Shown: positions 1 to 7,463, numbered from the stretch's first letter. The stretch: DNA of 64,000 nt from Candidatus Anammoxibacter sp. (GCA_021777105.1 JAIQZQ010000063.1:1-64000), one strand, 5' to 3'. The notes: a model not told the origin generated them from the letters alone. Numbers and translations are program-made.

Positions 1-162
1 ATCATCAACTGTCTCTTTATTGCTTTCACTCTCTAATATCTCAACTATTGTGATATCAGTAAAGAGCAGTTCACTGAGAAATCCTTCCAGAATGCCGAAG
101 TTTGCTTTGCTTCGTAAAAGTTTCTTTATCGCCCAGTCAAAACTTATTAGTTTACGCGCCAT
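1..162 (-). CDS. Rpn-type PD-(D/E)XK nuclease/transposase family protein, N-terminus only
   Basis: Partial gene: the ATG lies at 162 and the frame runs off the left edge of the window after 54 codons. The protein begins MARKLISFDWAIKKLLRSKA and continues with a FGILEGFLSELL segment and an ESESNKE segment. This is the characteristic start of the Rpn/PD-(D/E)XK nuclease family transposase group (recombination-promoting nucleases). The catalytic acidic residues would come soon after the visible part, so activity cannot be judged. A GGAG-like sequence lies just before the ATG. Family recognised from memory of the conserved N-terminus; I am fairly sure of the family and know nothing about the intactness of the rest. 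Confidence 0.75.
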   Translation of the reverse strand, partial: MARKLISFDWAIKKLLRSKANFGILEGFLSELLFTDITIVEILESESNKETVDD

Positions 163-766
163 AACTATCTCCATCTTGAAAGTTTAATCCTGCCCACATT
201 GTTAATTGTAATGATAAACCAATAATTATGAAAATTCAAGTGTTTTAATGGCATTGGGTCGCTTGCCGGAGTAGTCTTGTAGACCGCTCTAAATGTTTTT
301 CTGAAGGCGCGGATAGTATTCCTGACGATCTCATAATCAAGAAGCCCTTTAACCCCGGCGTCAGCGCTTTCACTCTGAAAGTCCAGTATTATTTCTTTAA
401 GTATTTCTATTATGATATCTCTAAATCTTAAAAATTGGACAAATATAGAACCGCTCTAAACTAAAAGTGGTAAAAATTTGAACCACTTTATCTGTAAATC
501 GACAAATTTATTTACCACTTTTATAGCAAAGCACAAATACAAACTGATTTCAGAGTAAAGCATGGAATATCAGAAATTATTTCTTTCCGAGCCCTTAAGG
601 TTTAATAAATGCTTATTTTTAAGAATGCAGCCTCCATTGACTACTACTGACGCCGTATTTGCATTTGTATTATCCGCAGGTATTTGGTAAATTTAAATGA
701 GAATTTCTATTGTTACAGTTTACGTTATTTTATTTAATATTTAGCTCCTCAAAAAAGAAATAAATT
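163..766. other. Intergenic region with a start-less open frame and repeat pieces
   Basis: No complete gene is visible. On the minus strand an open frame runs from about 464 down to 165, immediately before the nuclease ATG. It has no usable start in its first part and reads FRDIIIEILKEI... and GLLDYEIVRNTIRAFRKTFR. It may be the 3' end of a decayed gene, but I do not recognise it. The frame runs through a dispersed hairpin (around 256-285) that has relatives near 14943-14970 and 62883-62908. Around 455-505 there are copies of a CTAAAAGTGG/ACCACTTT motif. The rest is plain AT-rich sequence. Confidence 0.4.
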
Positions 767-1024
767 ATGCCGGTAATAAGCAGATTTCTTGGAATCATAA
801 TCGCGATGTATTGGGATGATCATTCTCCTCCACATTTTCATGCAAAGTATGGAGAGTATGAAGTCACTGTTAATATACGCAATGGGGTCGTTGATGGAAA
901 ATTCCCTAAAAGAGCATTGAGACTCGTGCTTGAATGGTATGAGTTGCACAAGGAAGAGTTAATTGAAGATTGGGAGCTTTGCGGGAATAATGAAGCTCCG
1001 AAACCTATTGAGCCATTGGAGTAA
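767..1024 (+). CDS. DUF4160 domain protein, putative toxin-antitoxin component
   Basis: 85-residue protein matching the DUF4160 pattern from its first residues: MPVISRFLGIIIAMYWDDH, then the SPPHFHAKYGEYE segment with conserved histidines and a C-terminal LVLEWYELHKEELIEDWELC helix. Full length for the family. DUF4160 genes are very often followed by a DUF2442 gene, as here (five bases to the next ATG), and the pair is generally regarded as a toxin-antitoxin-like module, although the biochemical role is not settled. The ribosome-binding site is weak (AAAAAAGAAATAA before the ATG). Family assignment is secure from sequence; the toxin-antitoxin role is inference. Confidence 0.85.
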   Translation: MPVISRFLGIIIAMYWDDHSPPHFHAKYGEYEVTVNIRNGVVDGKFPKRALRLVLEWYELHKEELIEDWELCGNNEAPKPIEPLE

Positions 1025-1029
1025 TTATT

Positions 1030-1317
1030 ATGATTTTACATGTCACTAAAGCAGACTATATTGAAGATTATAAAATAGAGGTTTCCTTTAATAACGGCAG
1101 AAAAGGCATTGCTGATTTGTTTGATGCATTAAGAGGCCCGGTATTTACACCATTAAAAGACAAAGCTTTCTTTTCAAATTTTGAGGTCGATAATGAGTTG
1201 GCTACAATAGTGTGGCCAAATGGGGCGGACCTTGCCCCTGAGTATATTTACTTTAAGGCGTTTAGAGATGATCCGGAATTGCAGACACAGTTTAAGCAGT
1301 GGGGTTATATCAATTGA
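1030..1317 (+). CDS. DUF2442 domain protein, partner of the DUF4160 gene
   Basis: 95 residues, full length for DUF2442. Visible are the N-terminal beta-rich part (HVTKADYIEDYKIEVSFNNG), the central GIADLFDALRGPVFTPLKD segment and the WPNGADLAPEYIYFKA signature. It starts five bases after the DUF4160 stop and is surely co-transcribed with it. A 3' fragment of a second DUF2442 gene, differing slightly in sequence (QFRLWGYIN versus QFKQWGYIN here), survives at 5464-5520, so this family has been present here more than once. Family sure; function in a toxin-antitoxin pair inferred from the pairing. Confidence 0.85.
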   Translation: MILHVTKADYIEDYKIEVSFNNGRKGIADLFDALRGPVFTPLKDKAFFSNFEVDNELATIVWPNGADLAPEYIYFKAFRDDPELQTQFKQWGYIN

Positions 1318-1362
1318 GGAGGCTCCTAATATAATCAAGATTCTTTAGATTTCCCTCGTTGG

Positions 1363-1418
1363 TAAATGAACACTGAGCAGCTTGTCTGCTCTAGTGAGAA
1401 TTATGCCCCGGAAGGGCC
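1363..1418 (+). repeat. Two-hairpin dispersed repeat (GAGCAG family), copy 1
   Basis: Starts TAAATGAACACTGAGCAG. It contains stem 1 (GAGCAG/CTGCTC around a CTTGT loop), then CTAGTGAGAATTAT, then a degenerate second stem (GCCCC...). The other copies in this window are at 14532-14590, 17081-17180, 22376-22433 (opposite strand) and 40101-40190. Seen directly by comparison of the copies. Confidence 0.75.
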
Positions 1419-1529
1419 AAAGAGGGGGTAAGGGAGATTCGAATAGAGTATACCGCTAGAAAAACGAGTAATTTGTTAAAAAGGTTAGAAAACACACAGA
1501 ACAATTACACTTAACAAGGCAATTAAAAT

Positions 1530-2483
1530 TTGAACACCACCACTAACCCATTTACCAACAGGTCAATGATTGTCAACGAATCAGATTTTGTTGGCAGAGA
1601 GGCTGAGATAGCCGAGCTCCTTTCCCGTGTACGCAATCTGGGGAGCGTCTCAATCGTTGGAGAACGGCGAATAGGTAAATCCTCGCTTTTAAATCATCTC
1701 TGTTTAACAGGAAACAAGCGCCTGGAGTGTGATGATTACAGGTTCATCTATATTGACCTTCAGGACGCCCGATACTCTACCCCATTGCGATTTTGCAAAA
1801 GTGTTATAAAAATGCTTAACATTACCCCTGATTCTCTACCAACTGATGAAGATTGTATGTGCAAGCTTTTGGACGCATTGGACGAATTTGGAAAAAACGG
1901 CAAGATATGCGTGCTGTTAATTGATGAATTTGAGATCGTTACAAACGTTGAGCATAAATTTAGCGAGGAATTTTTTGACTCTCTGCGGTCGGCTGCTAAT
2001 CAACATAAACTGAGCATTGTCACATCATCACAACTCTCTTTAAAGGAATTAACAGATAAGGGCCGCATTGTTTCGCCGTTTTGGAATATATTTGCAAACC
2101 AAAATCTAGGTGGATTTGTTGTTTCAGACAACACAAATGAAATTCACGAATTTATTTCAAAACTATGGTTGAACAGATTGAAGCCGTCAGCTGATGAGTT
2201 AAATTTTTTGCTATCATATTGCAGTGTCCATCCTATAATCTCACAGATTGTTTCATATTGGGTGTTTGAAAACAGGCGTTTAAATCTAGATGAGGATAAA
2301 CTTAAGAAAAAGATTGAGGACGAGACCACAAGCTATTTTAGGTCTAACAATGCAAAAATAATCAAATGGCTCAAAACCAATATGCCGCCATTTATAACTA
2401 CAGTATCGGATTATTCCGAAAAGATAGGCAAAATCGGTAAACAGTTGTCGCCGTTATCAATCAATATAGGGGCAAAAGAGTAA
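1530..2483 (+). CDS. P-loop ATPase of the AAA/STAND-like type (first gene of a two-ATPase operon)
   Basis: 317 residues. An N-terminal NPF motif and FVGREAEI box lead to Walker A GERRIGKS (residues 44-51), then YIDLQDARYST, and Walker B with LLIDEFE (about 131-137); the C-terminal part is helical. The start is a TTG at 1530. The alternative ATG at 1566 would remove the NPF motif, which is also present before the ATPase domain of the next gene (NPFVPARP...YIGRRD), so I prefer TTG. The stop is 12 bases before the next gene. The two ATPase domains share RRxGKSS, (F/Y)IDxQDxRxST and LDEF-type motifs, so they look like paralogues working together. This protein has no visible membrane segment or enzymatic effector domain. 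Function unknown; a regulatory or defence-type NTPase is a guess. Confidence 0.7.
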   Translation: MNTTTNPFTNRSMIVNESDFVGREAEIAELLSRVRNLGSVSIVGERRIGKSSLLNHLCLTGNKRLECDDYRFIYIDLQDARYSTPLRFCKSVIKMLNITPDSLPTDEDCMCKLLDALDEFGKNGKICVLLIDEFEIVTNVEHKFSEEFFDSLRSAANQHKLSIVTSSQLSLKELTDKGRIVSPFWNIFANQNLGGFVVSDNTNEIHEFISKLWLNRLKPSADELNFLLSYCSVHPIISQIVSYWVFENRRLNLDEDKLKKKIEDETTSYFRSNNAKIIKWLKTNMPPFITTVSDYSEKIGKIGKQLSPLSINIGAKE

Positions 2484-2495
2484 AGGTTACTTAAA

Positions 2496-4658
2496 ATGAA
2501 ATTTATGACATTTAAACAATATTTAGAGCTTCTGTTTAAGGCGTTTTTTAAAAGCTTAACTTTAAAAGATGAGACCAGAGATTGGGATAAGAAAAAGGGT
2601 ATTACAACAGTTTTGTGGGCCAACTTTTACACTTTATTGGTGATCTCCGGATTTATAGCGCTAACCAGACTTGGATTGGAATTTAATATTGCAAATGCAT
2701 TGTTTAGAGTTGCATTGGGCGTTGCATTGGGCGTTGCATTGGGCGTTGCATTGGACGTTGCATTGGGCGTTGCATTGGGCGTTGCATTGGGCGTTGCATT
2801 GGGCGTTGCAGATGGCGTTGAAGTGAGCGTTGCAGTGTGCGTTGCAGCGAGTGCTGCATTGGGCGTTACATTGGGCGTTACATTGAGATTGACATTGGAC
2901 GTTACATTTGGCGTTGCATTGGGCGTTGCAATGGGCGTTGCAATAGGCGTTGCATGGGGCGTTAAGGCTAGATTTGAACAAGGAATTGAATATGGCTTTA
3001 TTATATGGGGAGCCAGCACTTTTTCATGTCTTATTTTTTATACGCGCTACTATTATTTGACGTTATATATATTTCAAATTATTTTTAAAACCATAAGCCT
3101 TCAACAGCTTCCCACACACTGGGATGAAAATGTTTGCGTTTCAATGCCGTTTTTAAAACGAACTTTGTTAATTTGCGCAAGGAAAAACACGCGCAATGCT
3201 GTAGATGAAGCTGTTTTTCTTGTTCGTAATCGTCCCGCGCAAAGGAGACCGGCTCAGGAAGTTTTGGTTGAAATTGCCGTTGATGAGATGGCCCGGTTTA
3301 AAGGGGTTAGGAATATTGGAGAGTTATCAAGTGAGCTTGATTTTATACCGCAAGATCAATCCATATTTCCCGAGTATTATGTTAAAGGTTATGAAAAGAT
3401 CAGGGAAATTTCAGATGATGTTAATAAAGCGCTTAACGAAAACAACACTTCAAACCGCATAAGGATGTTGCAAAAACTAAACAACCGGATTGCAGGTTTT
3501 CAAAAAGAGACTGATTTCGCTGAACGAAAGTTTGGCGAAAGATTTGGACGGGTTGCCGGCAATTGGCGCAGTGTTATTGAGGATGAGATAAAAGAGCTTG
3601 AATCTATTGCAGGCAAGCCGTTAATAAATCCATTTGTGCCGGCTCGCCCTTTAGAGAATGGTGCGGAGCTTTATATTGGAAGAAGGGATATAATTGACCA
3701 TATCCAGCGCGACGCGTTGACAGACGCCGAGCCTGCGGCAATTCTCTTTATTGGGCCAAGGCGCGCTGGCAAATCATCAACTTTGATAAACCTGAATCAA
3801 TATTTAAGTTCCGACCTTAAACCAGTTTACATAGATTGTCAGGATCCGAGGGTGTCTACAAATTTATCATATCTTGCGTCATCTTTTGTAAAAGCTATAG
3901 ATGCCGTTATAAATGAGGCTTCTGCGCCTAAATCCGATTGCAACAACCTTGCCGAGCTTACGGAATATTTGCAAACGGTTCAGGATGATTTGCGCGTTAA
4001 AAGCGAATATCTTTTGATATGTCTTGATGAATTCGCAACATTCGGGGAGAAGATTGTAAACGGAATTTTAGCCGGCGCGCATGACGCATTTAGACACTGG
4101 ATACAGTTTATGCCGAATATAATATTTCTCTTCTCAGGTTCACATTTGCTTGAAGAGATAAAGGAGATTGACTGGACGGATTATCTTATTAACAGCAGAT
4201 TTATCCCCATCGGTTTTCTTGAATTCCGTTACTCCATGCAACTCATAACAAAACCCATACCTGAGTTGGAGCTAGAATATCGACCTGATAACAATGTGGC
4301 TAAAAACCTTGCCCGTCAATTAGGGGGGCACCCATACCTTATTCAAGCGACAATGTGGGAGTTGATTAATCACCTTAACGCTTCAGATAAGAGATTTGCT
4401 GAGCAGGATGATGTGGATGTTGCAATAAACAAAATGTTTGGATCGTGCAAATCATACTTTGAACACCTCTGGAAATCAGAGATGTGTGAGGATGAGAGGG
4501 ATTTATTAAACAAAATACCGCAAGACCATTCACTGGAAATAGAACCAAACGAAACCACAAAATCGTTGACGAGGAAAAAGATTATTATTAAAAACGAAAG
4601 TGGATATGATTTTGCCGTGCCTGTTTTCAGGAAGTGGATTGTGGAAAGATATAATTAA
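2496..4658 (+). CDS. Membrane-anchored P-loop ATPase with a VALG tetrad-repeat membrane domain
   Basis: 720 residues. Order of parts: a charged N-terminus (1-35); a hydrophobic segment (38-58); a long tract of four-residue VALG-type repeats (about 72-157), in which Gly or a small residue recurs every fourth position and which degenerates in the middle (DGVEVSVAVCVAASA); a second hydrophobic region (167-197); a charged helical linker; then the ATPase domain with NPFVPARP (378), YIGRRD, Walker A GPRRAGKSS (420-428), YIDCQDPRVST and Walker B LLICLDEF (506-513). The ATPase part is a paralogue of the protein encoded just upstream, 12 bases away. The repeats would give a glycine-zipper or GxxxG-like helical hairpin in the membrane; that topology is inference. 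Possible roles include a membrane-acting defence effector or a membrane remodelling NTPase. I do not recognise a named family. Confidence 0.75.
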   Translation: MKFMTFKQYLELLFKAFFKSLTLKDETRDWDKKKGITTVLWANFYTLLVISGFIALTRLGLEFNIANALFRVALGVALGVALGVALDVALGVALGVALGVALGVADGVEVSVAVCVAASAALGVTLGVTLRLTLDVTFGVALGVAMGVAIGVAWGVKARFEQGIEYGFIIWGASTFSCLIFYTRYYYLTLYIFQIIFKTISLQQLPTHWDENVCVSMPFLKRTLLICARKNTRNAVDEAVFLVRNRPAQRRPAQEVLVEIAVDEMARFKGVRNIGELSSELDFIPQDQSIFPEYYVKGYEKIREISDDVNKALNENNTSNRIRMLQKLNNRIAGFQKETDFAERKFGERFGRVAGNWRSVIEDEIKELESIAGKPLINPFVPARPLENGAELYIGRRDIIDHIQRDALTDAEPAAILFIGPRRAGKSSTLINLNQYLSSDLKPVYIDCQDPRVSTNLSYLASSFVKAIDAVINEASAPKSDCNNLAELTEYLQTVQDDLRVKSEYLLICLDEFATFGEKIVNGILAGAHDAFRHWIQFMPNIIFLFSGSHLLEEIKEIDWTDYLINSRFIPIGFLEFRYSMQLITKPIPELELEYRPDNNVAKNLARQLGGHPYLIQATMWELINHLNASDKRFAEQDDVDVAINKMFGSCKSYFEHLWKSEMCEDERDLLNKIPQDHSLEIEPNETTKSLTRKKIIIKNESGYDFAVPVFRKWIVERYN
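2709..2966 (+). repeat. 12-bp tandem repeat tract (GTTGCATTGGGC units) inside the ATPase gene
   Basis: About 21 consecutive 12-base units. Perfect or near-perfect GTTGCATTGGGC units predominate at the start; degenerate units (GTTGAAGTGAGC, GTTACATTGGGC, TTGACATTGAGA) fill the centre, and cleaner ones return at the end. The unit is a multiple of three, so gain or loss of units keeps the frame and changes only the length of the membrane repeat. The opposite strand of the tract also stays open in two frames, which produces misleading antisense open frames. Confidence 0.85.
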
Positions 4659-4685
4659 AGTTTCGCTGTTTCGCACATGCTGGTT

Positions 4686-5066
4686 TTATTCTACAATTTT
4701 ATTAATTTCTTTTTCAATGGAGCGCATTTCTTCATGCATACGTTCTTTGATATGCATGCCGGCGTGAAAGATTGTAGCAATAATGAGTGAATCTTGTTTT
4801 ACATCAAAGAAAATATAATGCCGACGGACTCGTGAATATGTGAAACGAGCGCTGAATTCCTGGTTCTTTTTTGCTCCGCCGCGCCTTCTTGCAGCGCGTT
4901 TTATCTCGGCTTCTATGTCAGCCATATATTTGCGCGCGACTTTTTCTCCCCATTTATCTAAAGAATATCTATATATTTCCTTGAGTTTTGCCCGGGCAGT
5001 TAATGTCCGCAAAACACTTAGAGGTTTTTCACTTTCTTTGCTTTGCCTGCTCTGAATGAACTTCAT
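4686..5066 (-). CDS. parE: ParE/RelE-family toxin
   Basis: 126 residues. After a poorly conserved N-terminal extension comes the typical ParE layout: TARAKLKEIYRYSLDKWGEKVARKYM (helix-turn-helix hairpin), then FSARFTYSRVRRHYIFFDVKQDSLIIATIFHAGMHIKERM, which carries the conserved R...HYIFF and IFHxxM strands. ParE inhibits DNA gyrase in studied members. The proposed ATG at 5066 lies within the 3' end of the upstream antitoxin gene (38-base overlap), which is normal for such operons. The first 20 residues (MKFIQSRQSKESEKPLSVLR) are longer than usual before the first strand, so a slightly later start is possible. The C-terminal charged tail (EEMRSIEKEINKIVE) extends past the usual end. Confidence 0.8.
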   Translation of the reverse strand: MKFIQSRQSKESEKPLSVLRTLTARAKLKEIYRYSLDKWGEKVARKYMADIEAEIKRAARRRGGAKKNQEFSARFTYSRVRRHYIFFDVKQDSLIIATIFHAGMHIKERMHEEMRSIEKEINKIVE

Positions 5067-5298
5067 CCATTATTTCCCGCATATTGTGTGGTTCGGTTTC
5101 GTTATTGTCTATTTCAGAAGCCGCCTGGGTCAATTCATTATGCAATTCGCGTATGTAAAGACGATGCTCCAAATTTACCATTCGATGCATTCTCACCGCT
5201 TCTCTCATAAATTCACTAACAGAGCCATAAAGCCCGCTTGCAACCTGATCTTTGGCATATTCTTCAAGTTCCGGTGTTAATGATATATTTGTGCTCAT
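5029..5298 (-). CDS. parD: ParD-family antitoxin
   Basis: 89 residues with the ParD/CopG-type start: STNISLTPELEEYAKDQVASGLYGSVSEFMREAVR. This is the ribbon-helix-helix DNA-binding domain, in which a strand is followed by two helices, and GLYGSVSEFMREAVR is the family hallmark. The acidic C-terminal tail would bind and neutralise the toxin. It overlaps the ParE-type toxin gene downstream. ParD proteins normally repress their own operon; the direct repeats just upstream (5318-5327 and 5345-5354) are possible operator sites. A GGGGTG sequence precedes the ATG. Confidence 0.85.
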   Translation of the reverse strand: MSTNISLTPELEEYAKDQVASGLYGSVSEFMREAVRMHRMVNLEHRLYIRELHNELTQAASEIDNNETEPHNMREIMDEVHSEQAKQRK

Positions 5299-5317
5299 AT
5301 TATCACCCCAATATTAA

Positions 5318-5354
5318 TTTATAGTATGTGTAACATATGGATTGTTTATAGTAT
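5318..5354 (-). promoter_or_regulatory. Direct repeats upstream of parD, possible operator/promoter
   Basis: The ten-base sequence TTTATAGTAT occurs at 5318-5327 and again at 5345-5354, 27 bases apart. On the coding strand of parD these read ATACTATAAA, similar to a sigma-70 -10 box. Spacing of about two and a half helical turns and position 20-56 bases before the ATG suit an autoregulatory site, but this is inferred from position only. Confidence 0.3.
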
Positions 5355-5463
5355 AAAACCTCTACATTGGGATGTCAACCTTTGACATTTCAATGGGTAA
5401 CAACTATACCGCCTCCCGGCGAAACATTGCTTAAACAACTCAACAAACCGGTTATGAGCCTAG

Positions 5464-5520
5464 CTAAAAGACGATCTGGAATTACAGACTCAGTTCAGGC
5501 TGTGGGGTTATATTAATTAA
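5464..5520 (+). pseudogene. 3' remnant of a second DUF2442 gene
   Basis: Eighteen codons plus a stop read LKDDLELQTQFRLWGYIN. The end of the intact DUF2442 gene at 1030-1317 reads FRDDPELQTQFKQWGYIN, so 14 of 18 residues match and the stop is in the same place. No start and no upstream body of the gene remain; a stop codon immediately precedes it. In another frame the preceding bases (about 5405-5466) read PPGETLLKQLNKPVMSLAKR, which faintly resembles the N-terminus of HigA-type antitoxins; I regard that part as unproven. Confidence 0.6.
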
Positions 5521-5625
5521 GGCTGCGAAAATATACTTTGAAATACAGGCAAGGATGCCTGTGTTACTATTTAACAAGGTTGTCAAAAATTTCCGTTTTT
5601 TGCCATAAACCTTTTTTAATCATAT

Positions 5626-5862
5626 CTATATATATAAACGGGCGGCCAGGTCCTTGCCGTAATGAAGAGACACGAATGCCAATGACACTTCTTTTTCGTT
5701 AAAATTCGGTTTGGCGCGTTTGATGGTCCGTCTCGATAACAGGATTACGCTTTTTGAAAGTGAGCGCATTACTGATATCCTTTTAGCTATACTTGCTTTC
5801 CGAATCAATTCTATTTGCGCTTTTTTCGTTTTGGGATCAGTGTCGGTTAATTGTGTGGTCAT
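5626..5862 (-). CDS. Conserved small hypothetical protein
   Basis: 78 residues. The core IELIRKASIAKRISVMRSLS, SRRTIKRAKPNFNEKEVSLAFVSLHYGKDLA matches a small helical family that I have seen in cyanobacteria and other environmental bacteria (pattern IELIRxASxxKRxxLxRSLS...ARRAIxRAxP). I know no assigned function for it. A good AAGGAAGGA ribosome site precedes the ATG at 5862. It ends in RLYI, about ten residues earlier than I would expect, so the C-terminus may be shortened. No partner gene of a known module lies beside it. Confidence 0.6.
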   Translation of the reverse strand: MTTQLTDTDPKTKKAQIELIRKASIAKRISVMRSLSKSVILLSRRTIKRAKPNFNEKEVSLAFVSLHYGKDLAARLYI

Positions 5863-5882
5863 TTATCCTTCCTTATATCAAT

Positions 5883-5933
5883 ATGAGGCGGAGCCTCATT
5901 GGACACTGCGTTACAAGGCAGGAGCCTTGTAAC
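5883..5933. repeat. Two adjacent palindromes downstream of the acetolactate decarboxylase gene
   Basis: ATGAGGCGGAGCCTCAT (5883-5899) and GTTACAAGGCAGGAGCCTTGTAAC without its last bases (5910-5933) form perfect hairpins. They lie between the small hypothetical gene and the 3' end of the decarboxylase gene and could act as a transcription barrier, although no T-run follows. They resemble the other short palindromic repeats of the window in style. Confidence 0.55.
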
Positions 5934-5967
5934 GAGTCATGGCTATTTATCGGGTTTCTATGTTTAC

Positions 5968-6747
5968 CTACTTCTCAACCTTATTAATGTCCACCCGTTT
6001 TTCACTTGAGAGGTCGGCGGAATAGAAATCGGCATTGTTGGGTAGTGACATATATGAATCGCTGGTGTAATCGATCTCAACGTGGCCGTTGGTTATGTGG
6101 CACTCAAGAACATGACCGCCGGCTTTTTTGTCGTCGGTCAAAAAGTGGAAGTGGTAGCCGGGCACGTTAATGCCGTTGGCGTATTCCGGCGTTCTAAACC
6201 CGACCATAGTTCCTTTTGCGTTGTTAAACTCAAAAATTGGCTGGGTTTTTATTATTTCAGTAATGGCAGGATATGGTTTTTGCTGTTTTGGGACGCTTCT
6301 GGCCTTTAAATATTTAAATGAGCCCTGAATTTTTATGGCGTGAAAAATATTTTTAGTCGGCAGTAAATTATCAATATGTTTTTGTAATTCGTTAAGTGGC
6401 ATTGGGTTTTTCAACTCAAAAGTTTTATCCGCCTCAAAAAACGTGACTACCGCAAAGGGTGTTTTTGTTGCGTCGTTAACAGGATATACTTTGCCGTCCT
6501 CTTTTATCTGGTAAAAAACGTTATCAAGGGCAATCATTTCGCCGTTTAGGCCGTTAAAAGTTCCGAGTCCAAAATTCCCGTGCTTTTTTAATTCGCCGAA
6601 TGTTAAATTTCCGTCAAACACACGTTGAAGCAGGGCGTTAATGGTTGAAGTCTGGTAAAGGACGTCGTTGTTTGCCTTTGATTGATGCGATGCGCAAATA
6701 ATAAGCGCAAATATTGTGGCAAAGGTTATAAAACGTATGAATTTCAT
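5968..6747 (-). CDS. budA: Alpha-acetolactate decarboxylase, exported
   Basis: 259 residues from the ATG at 6747, which has an AGGAGC ribosome site; a longer open frame from 6813 has no such site and would hide the signal peptide. The start MKFIRFITFATIFALIICAS followed by a small-residue region is a classical Sec signal peptide. The body matches acetolactate decarboxylase: GLGTFNGLNGEM, and the zinc-site segment GYHFHFLTDDKKAGGHVLEC with H199, H201 and H212 as ligands. The enzyme converts alpha-acetolactate to acetoin. Most characterised members are cytosolic, but exported Bacillus forms are known. The gene follows the glycosyltransferase gene by 29 bases and may be in its operon; no acetolactate synthase is nearby. 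Confidence 0.88.
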   Translation of the reverse strand: MKFIRFITFATIFALIICASHQSKANNDVLYQTSTINALLQRVFDGNLTFGELKKHGNFGLGTFNGLNGEMIALDNVFYQIKEDGKVYPVNDATKTPFAVVTFFEADKTFELKNPMPLNELQKHIDNLLPTKNIFHAIKIQGSFKYLKARSVPKQQKPYPAITEIIKTQPIFEFNNAKGTMVGFRTPEYANGINVPGYHFHFLTDDKKAGGHVLECHITNGHVEIDYTSDSYMSLPNNADFYSADLSSEKRVDINKVEK

Positions 6748-6776
6748 TGTTTTTGCTCCTGTAAAATGTTTAAAAA

Positions 6777-7460
6777 TCAGCGATAAAACCGCGCCAGCGA
6801 GTTTGGCGGGCATCCTATTGCGTAAAGCAAAAGGAGGGCGGCATTGCGCAGGCCGGTGCGCAGGGGGCCGTTCTTTTCATATCTTCTTGTTGAAGTTATT
6901 ATGTTGTCGGGCAGGAGTTTGACATTTCCGATATTCTTAAACTGTTTAAAAAGGAGATACTCTTCCAGCAGGGGCACATCAGGATAACCGCCAATTTCAA
7001 AATATCGTTTTCTGGAAACCGCAATAGCCTGATCTCCATGAGGGACGCCTGTGCAAATGCTTCTTTTTTCAGCCGCCCAACGTATAAGGTTATACGGCCA
7101 GCCGGTTTTGTCGAATTGAAGCCGAAACGCGGTGGCGGCCGGCTGTTGTTTGTTGTTCCATGTTTCAAAAAGCGAGTCGAACCAGTTAGGGGGGAGGAGT
7201 GTGTCAATATGAAGAAACAGAAGCAGATCGCCTTTTGAGGCGGCAGCTCCTAAATGCATCTGATATGCGCGGTTTTTACGGGAGCTTTTTAAAATCTTGT
7301 CGGCTCCGGATTTAACCGGGTCTGTGTTTACATCGATTTGGCCGCCGTCAACAAGAATGATTTCAACTTGGGACCGGCGGCATGTCCTATTCAAATAGTT
7401 TAAATTTTTTTCAATTAAACCATTTTCATCGCAAACTGGTATTATTATGGATATGATCAT
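6777..7460 (-). CDS. Family 2 glycosyltransferase (TIGR04283 / rSAM-selenodomain-associated type)
   Basis: 227 residues. The GT-A start IISIIIPVCDENGLIEKNL, a LVDGG segment, then SRKNRAYQMHLGAAASKGDLLLFLHIDTLLPPNW match the TIGR04283 group: the R-x-x-QM-x-x-GA-x-x-x-x-GD-x-LLFLH-x-DT-x-LP pattern is very specific, with the DxD-like site as HIDT. Further on come GVPHGDQAIAVSRKRYFEIGGYPDVPLLEEY and a C-terminal hydrophobic helix. Members are linked in some bacteria to arsenosugar or seleno-compound pathways, but no rSAM partner is visible here, so the acceptor is unknown. Its start lies three bases from the adk stop, so it is co-transcribed with adk. Confidence 0.85.
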   Translation of the reverse strand: MIISIIIPVCDENGLIEKNLNYLNRTCRRSQVEIILVDGGQIDVNTDPVKSGADKILKSSRKNRAYQMHLGAAASKGDLLLFLHIDTLLPPNWFDSLFETWNNKQQPAATAFRLQFDKTGWPYNLIRWAAEKRSICTGVPHGDQAIAVSRKRYFEIGGYPDVPLLEEYLLFKQFKNIGNVKLLPDNIITSTRRYEKNGPLRTGLRNAALLLLYAIGCPPNSLARFYR

Positions 7461-7463
7461 TTT

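Larger units (their letters stand above)
5299..5625. other. Intergenic region upstream of parD with gene fossils and a palindromic repeat
   Basis: No intact gene. It holds the direct repeats near parD, the DUF2442 remnant at 5464-5520, and one copy of the CAGGCAAGGATGCCTG palindrome family at about 5543-5569, followed by GTTACTATTTAACAAGG. The remainder shows nothing I can assign. Confidence 0.5.

Noticed and set aside
2661-2981. Antisense open frame encoding a Cys-rich NAQC-repeat protein
   Set aside because: It is the exact complement of the VALG repeat tract; the repeat unit is free of stops in several frames. No ribosome site, and the plus-strand protein has a complete ATPase domain.
2627-3019. 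Antisense open frame encoding an ATPNATPN-repeat protein
   Set aside because: Same cause as above; a further frame of the 12-base repeat.
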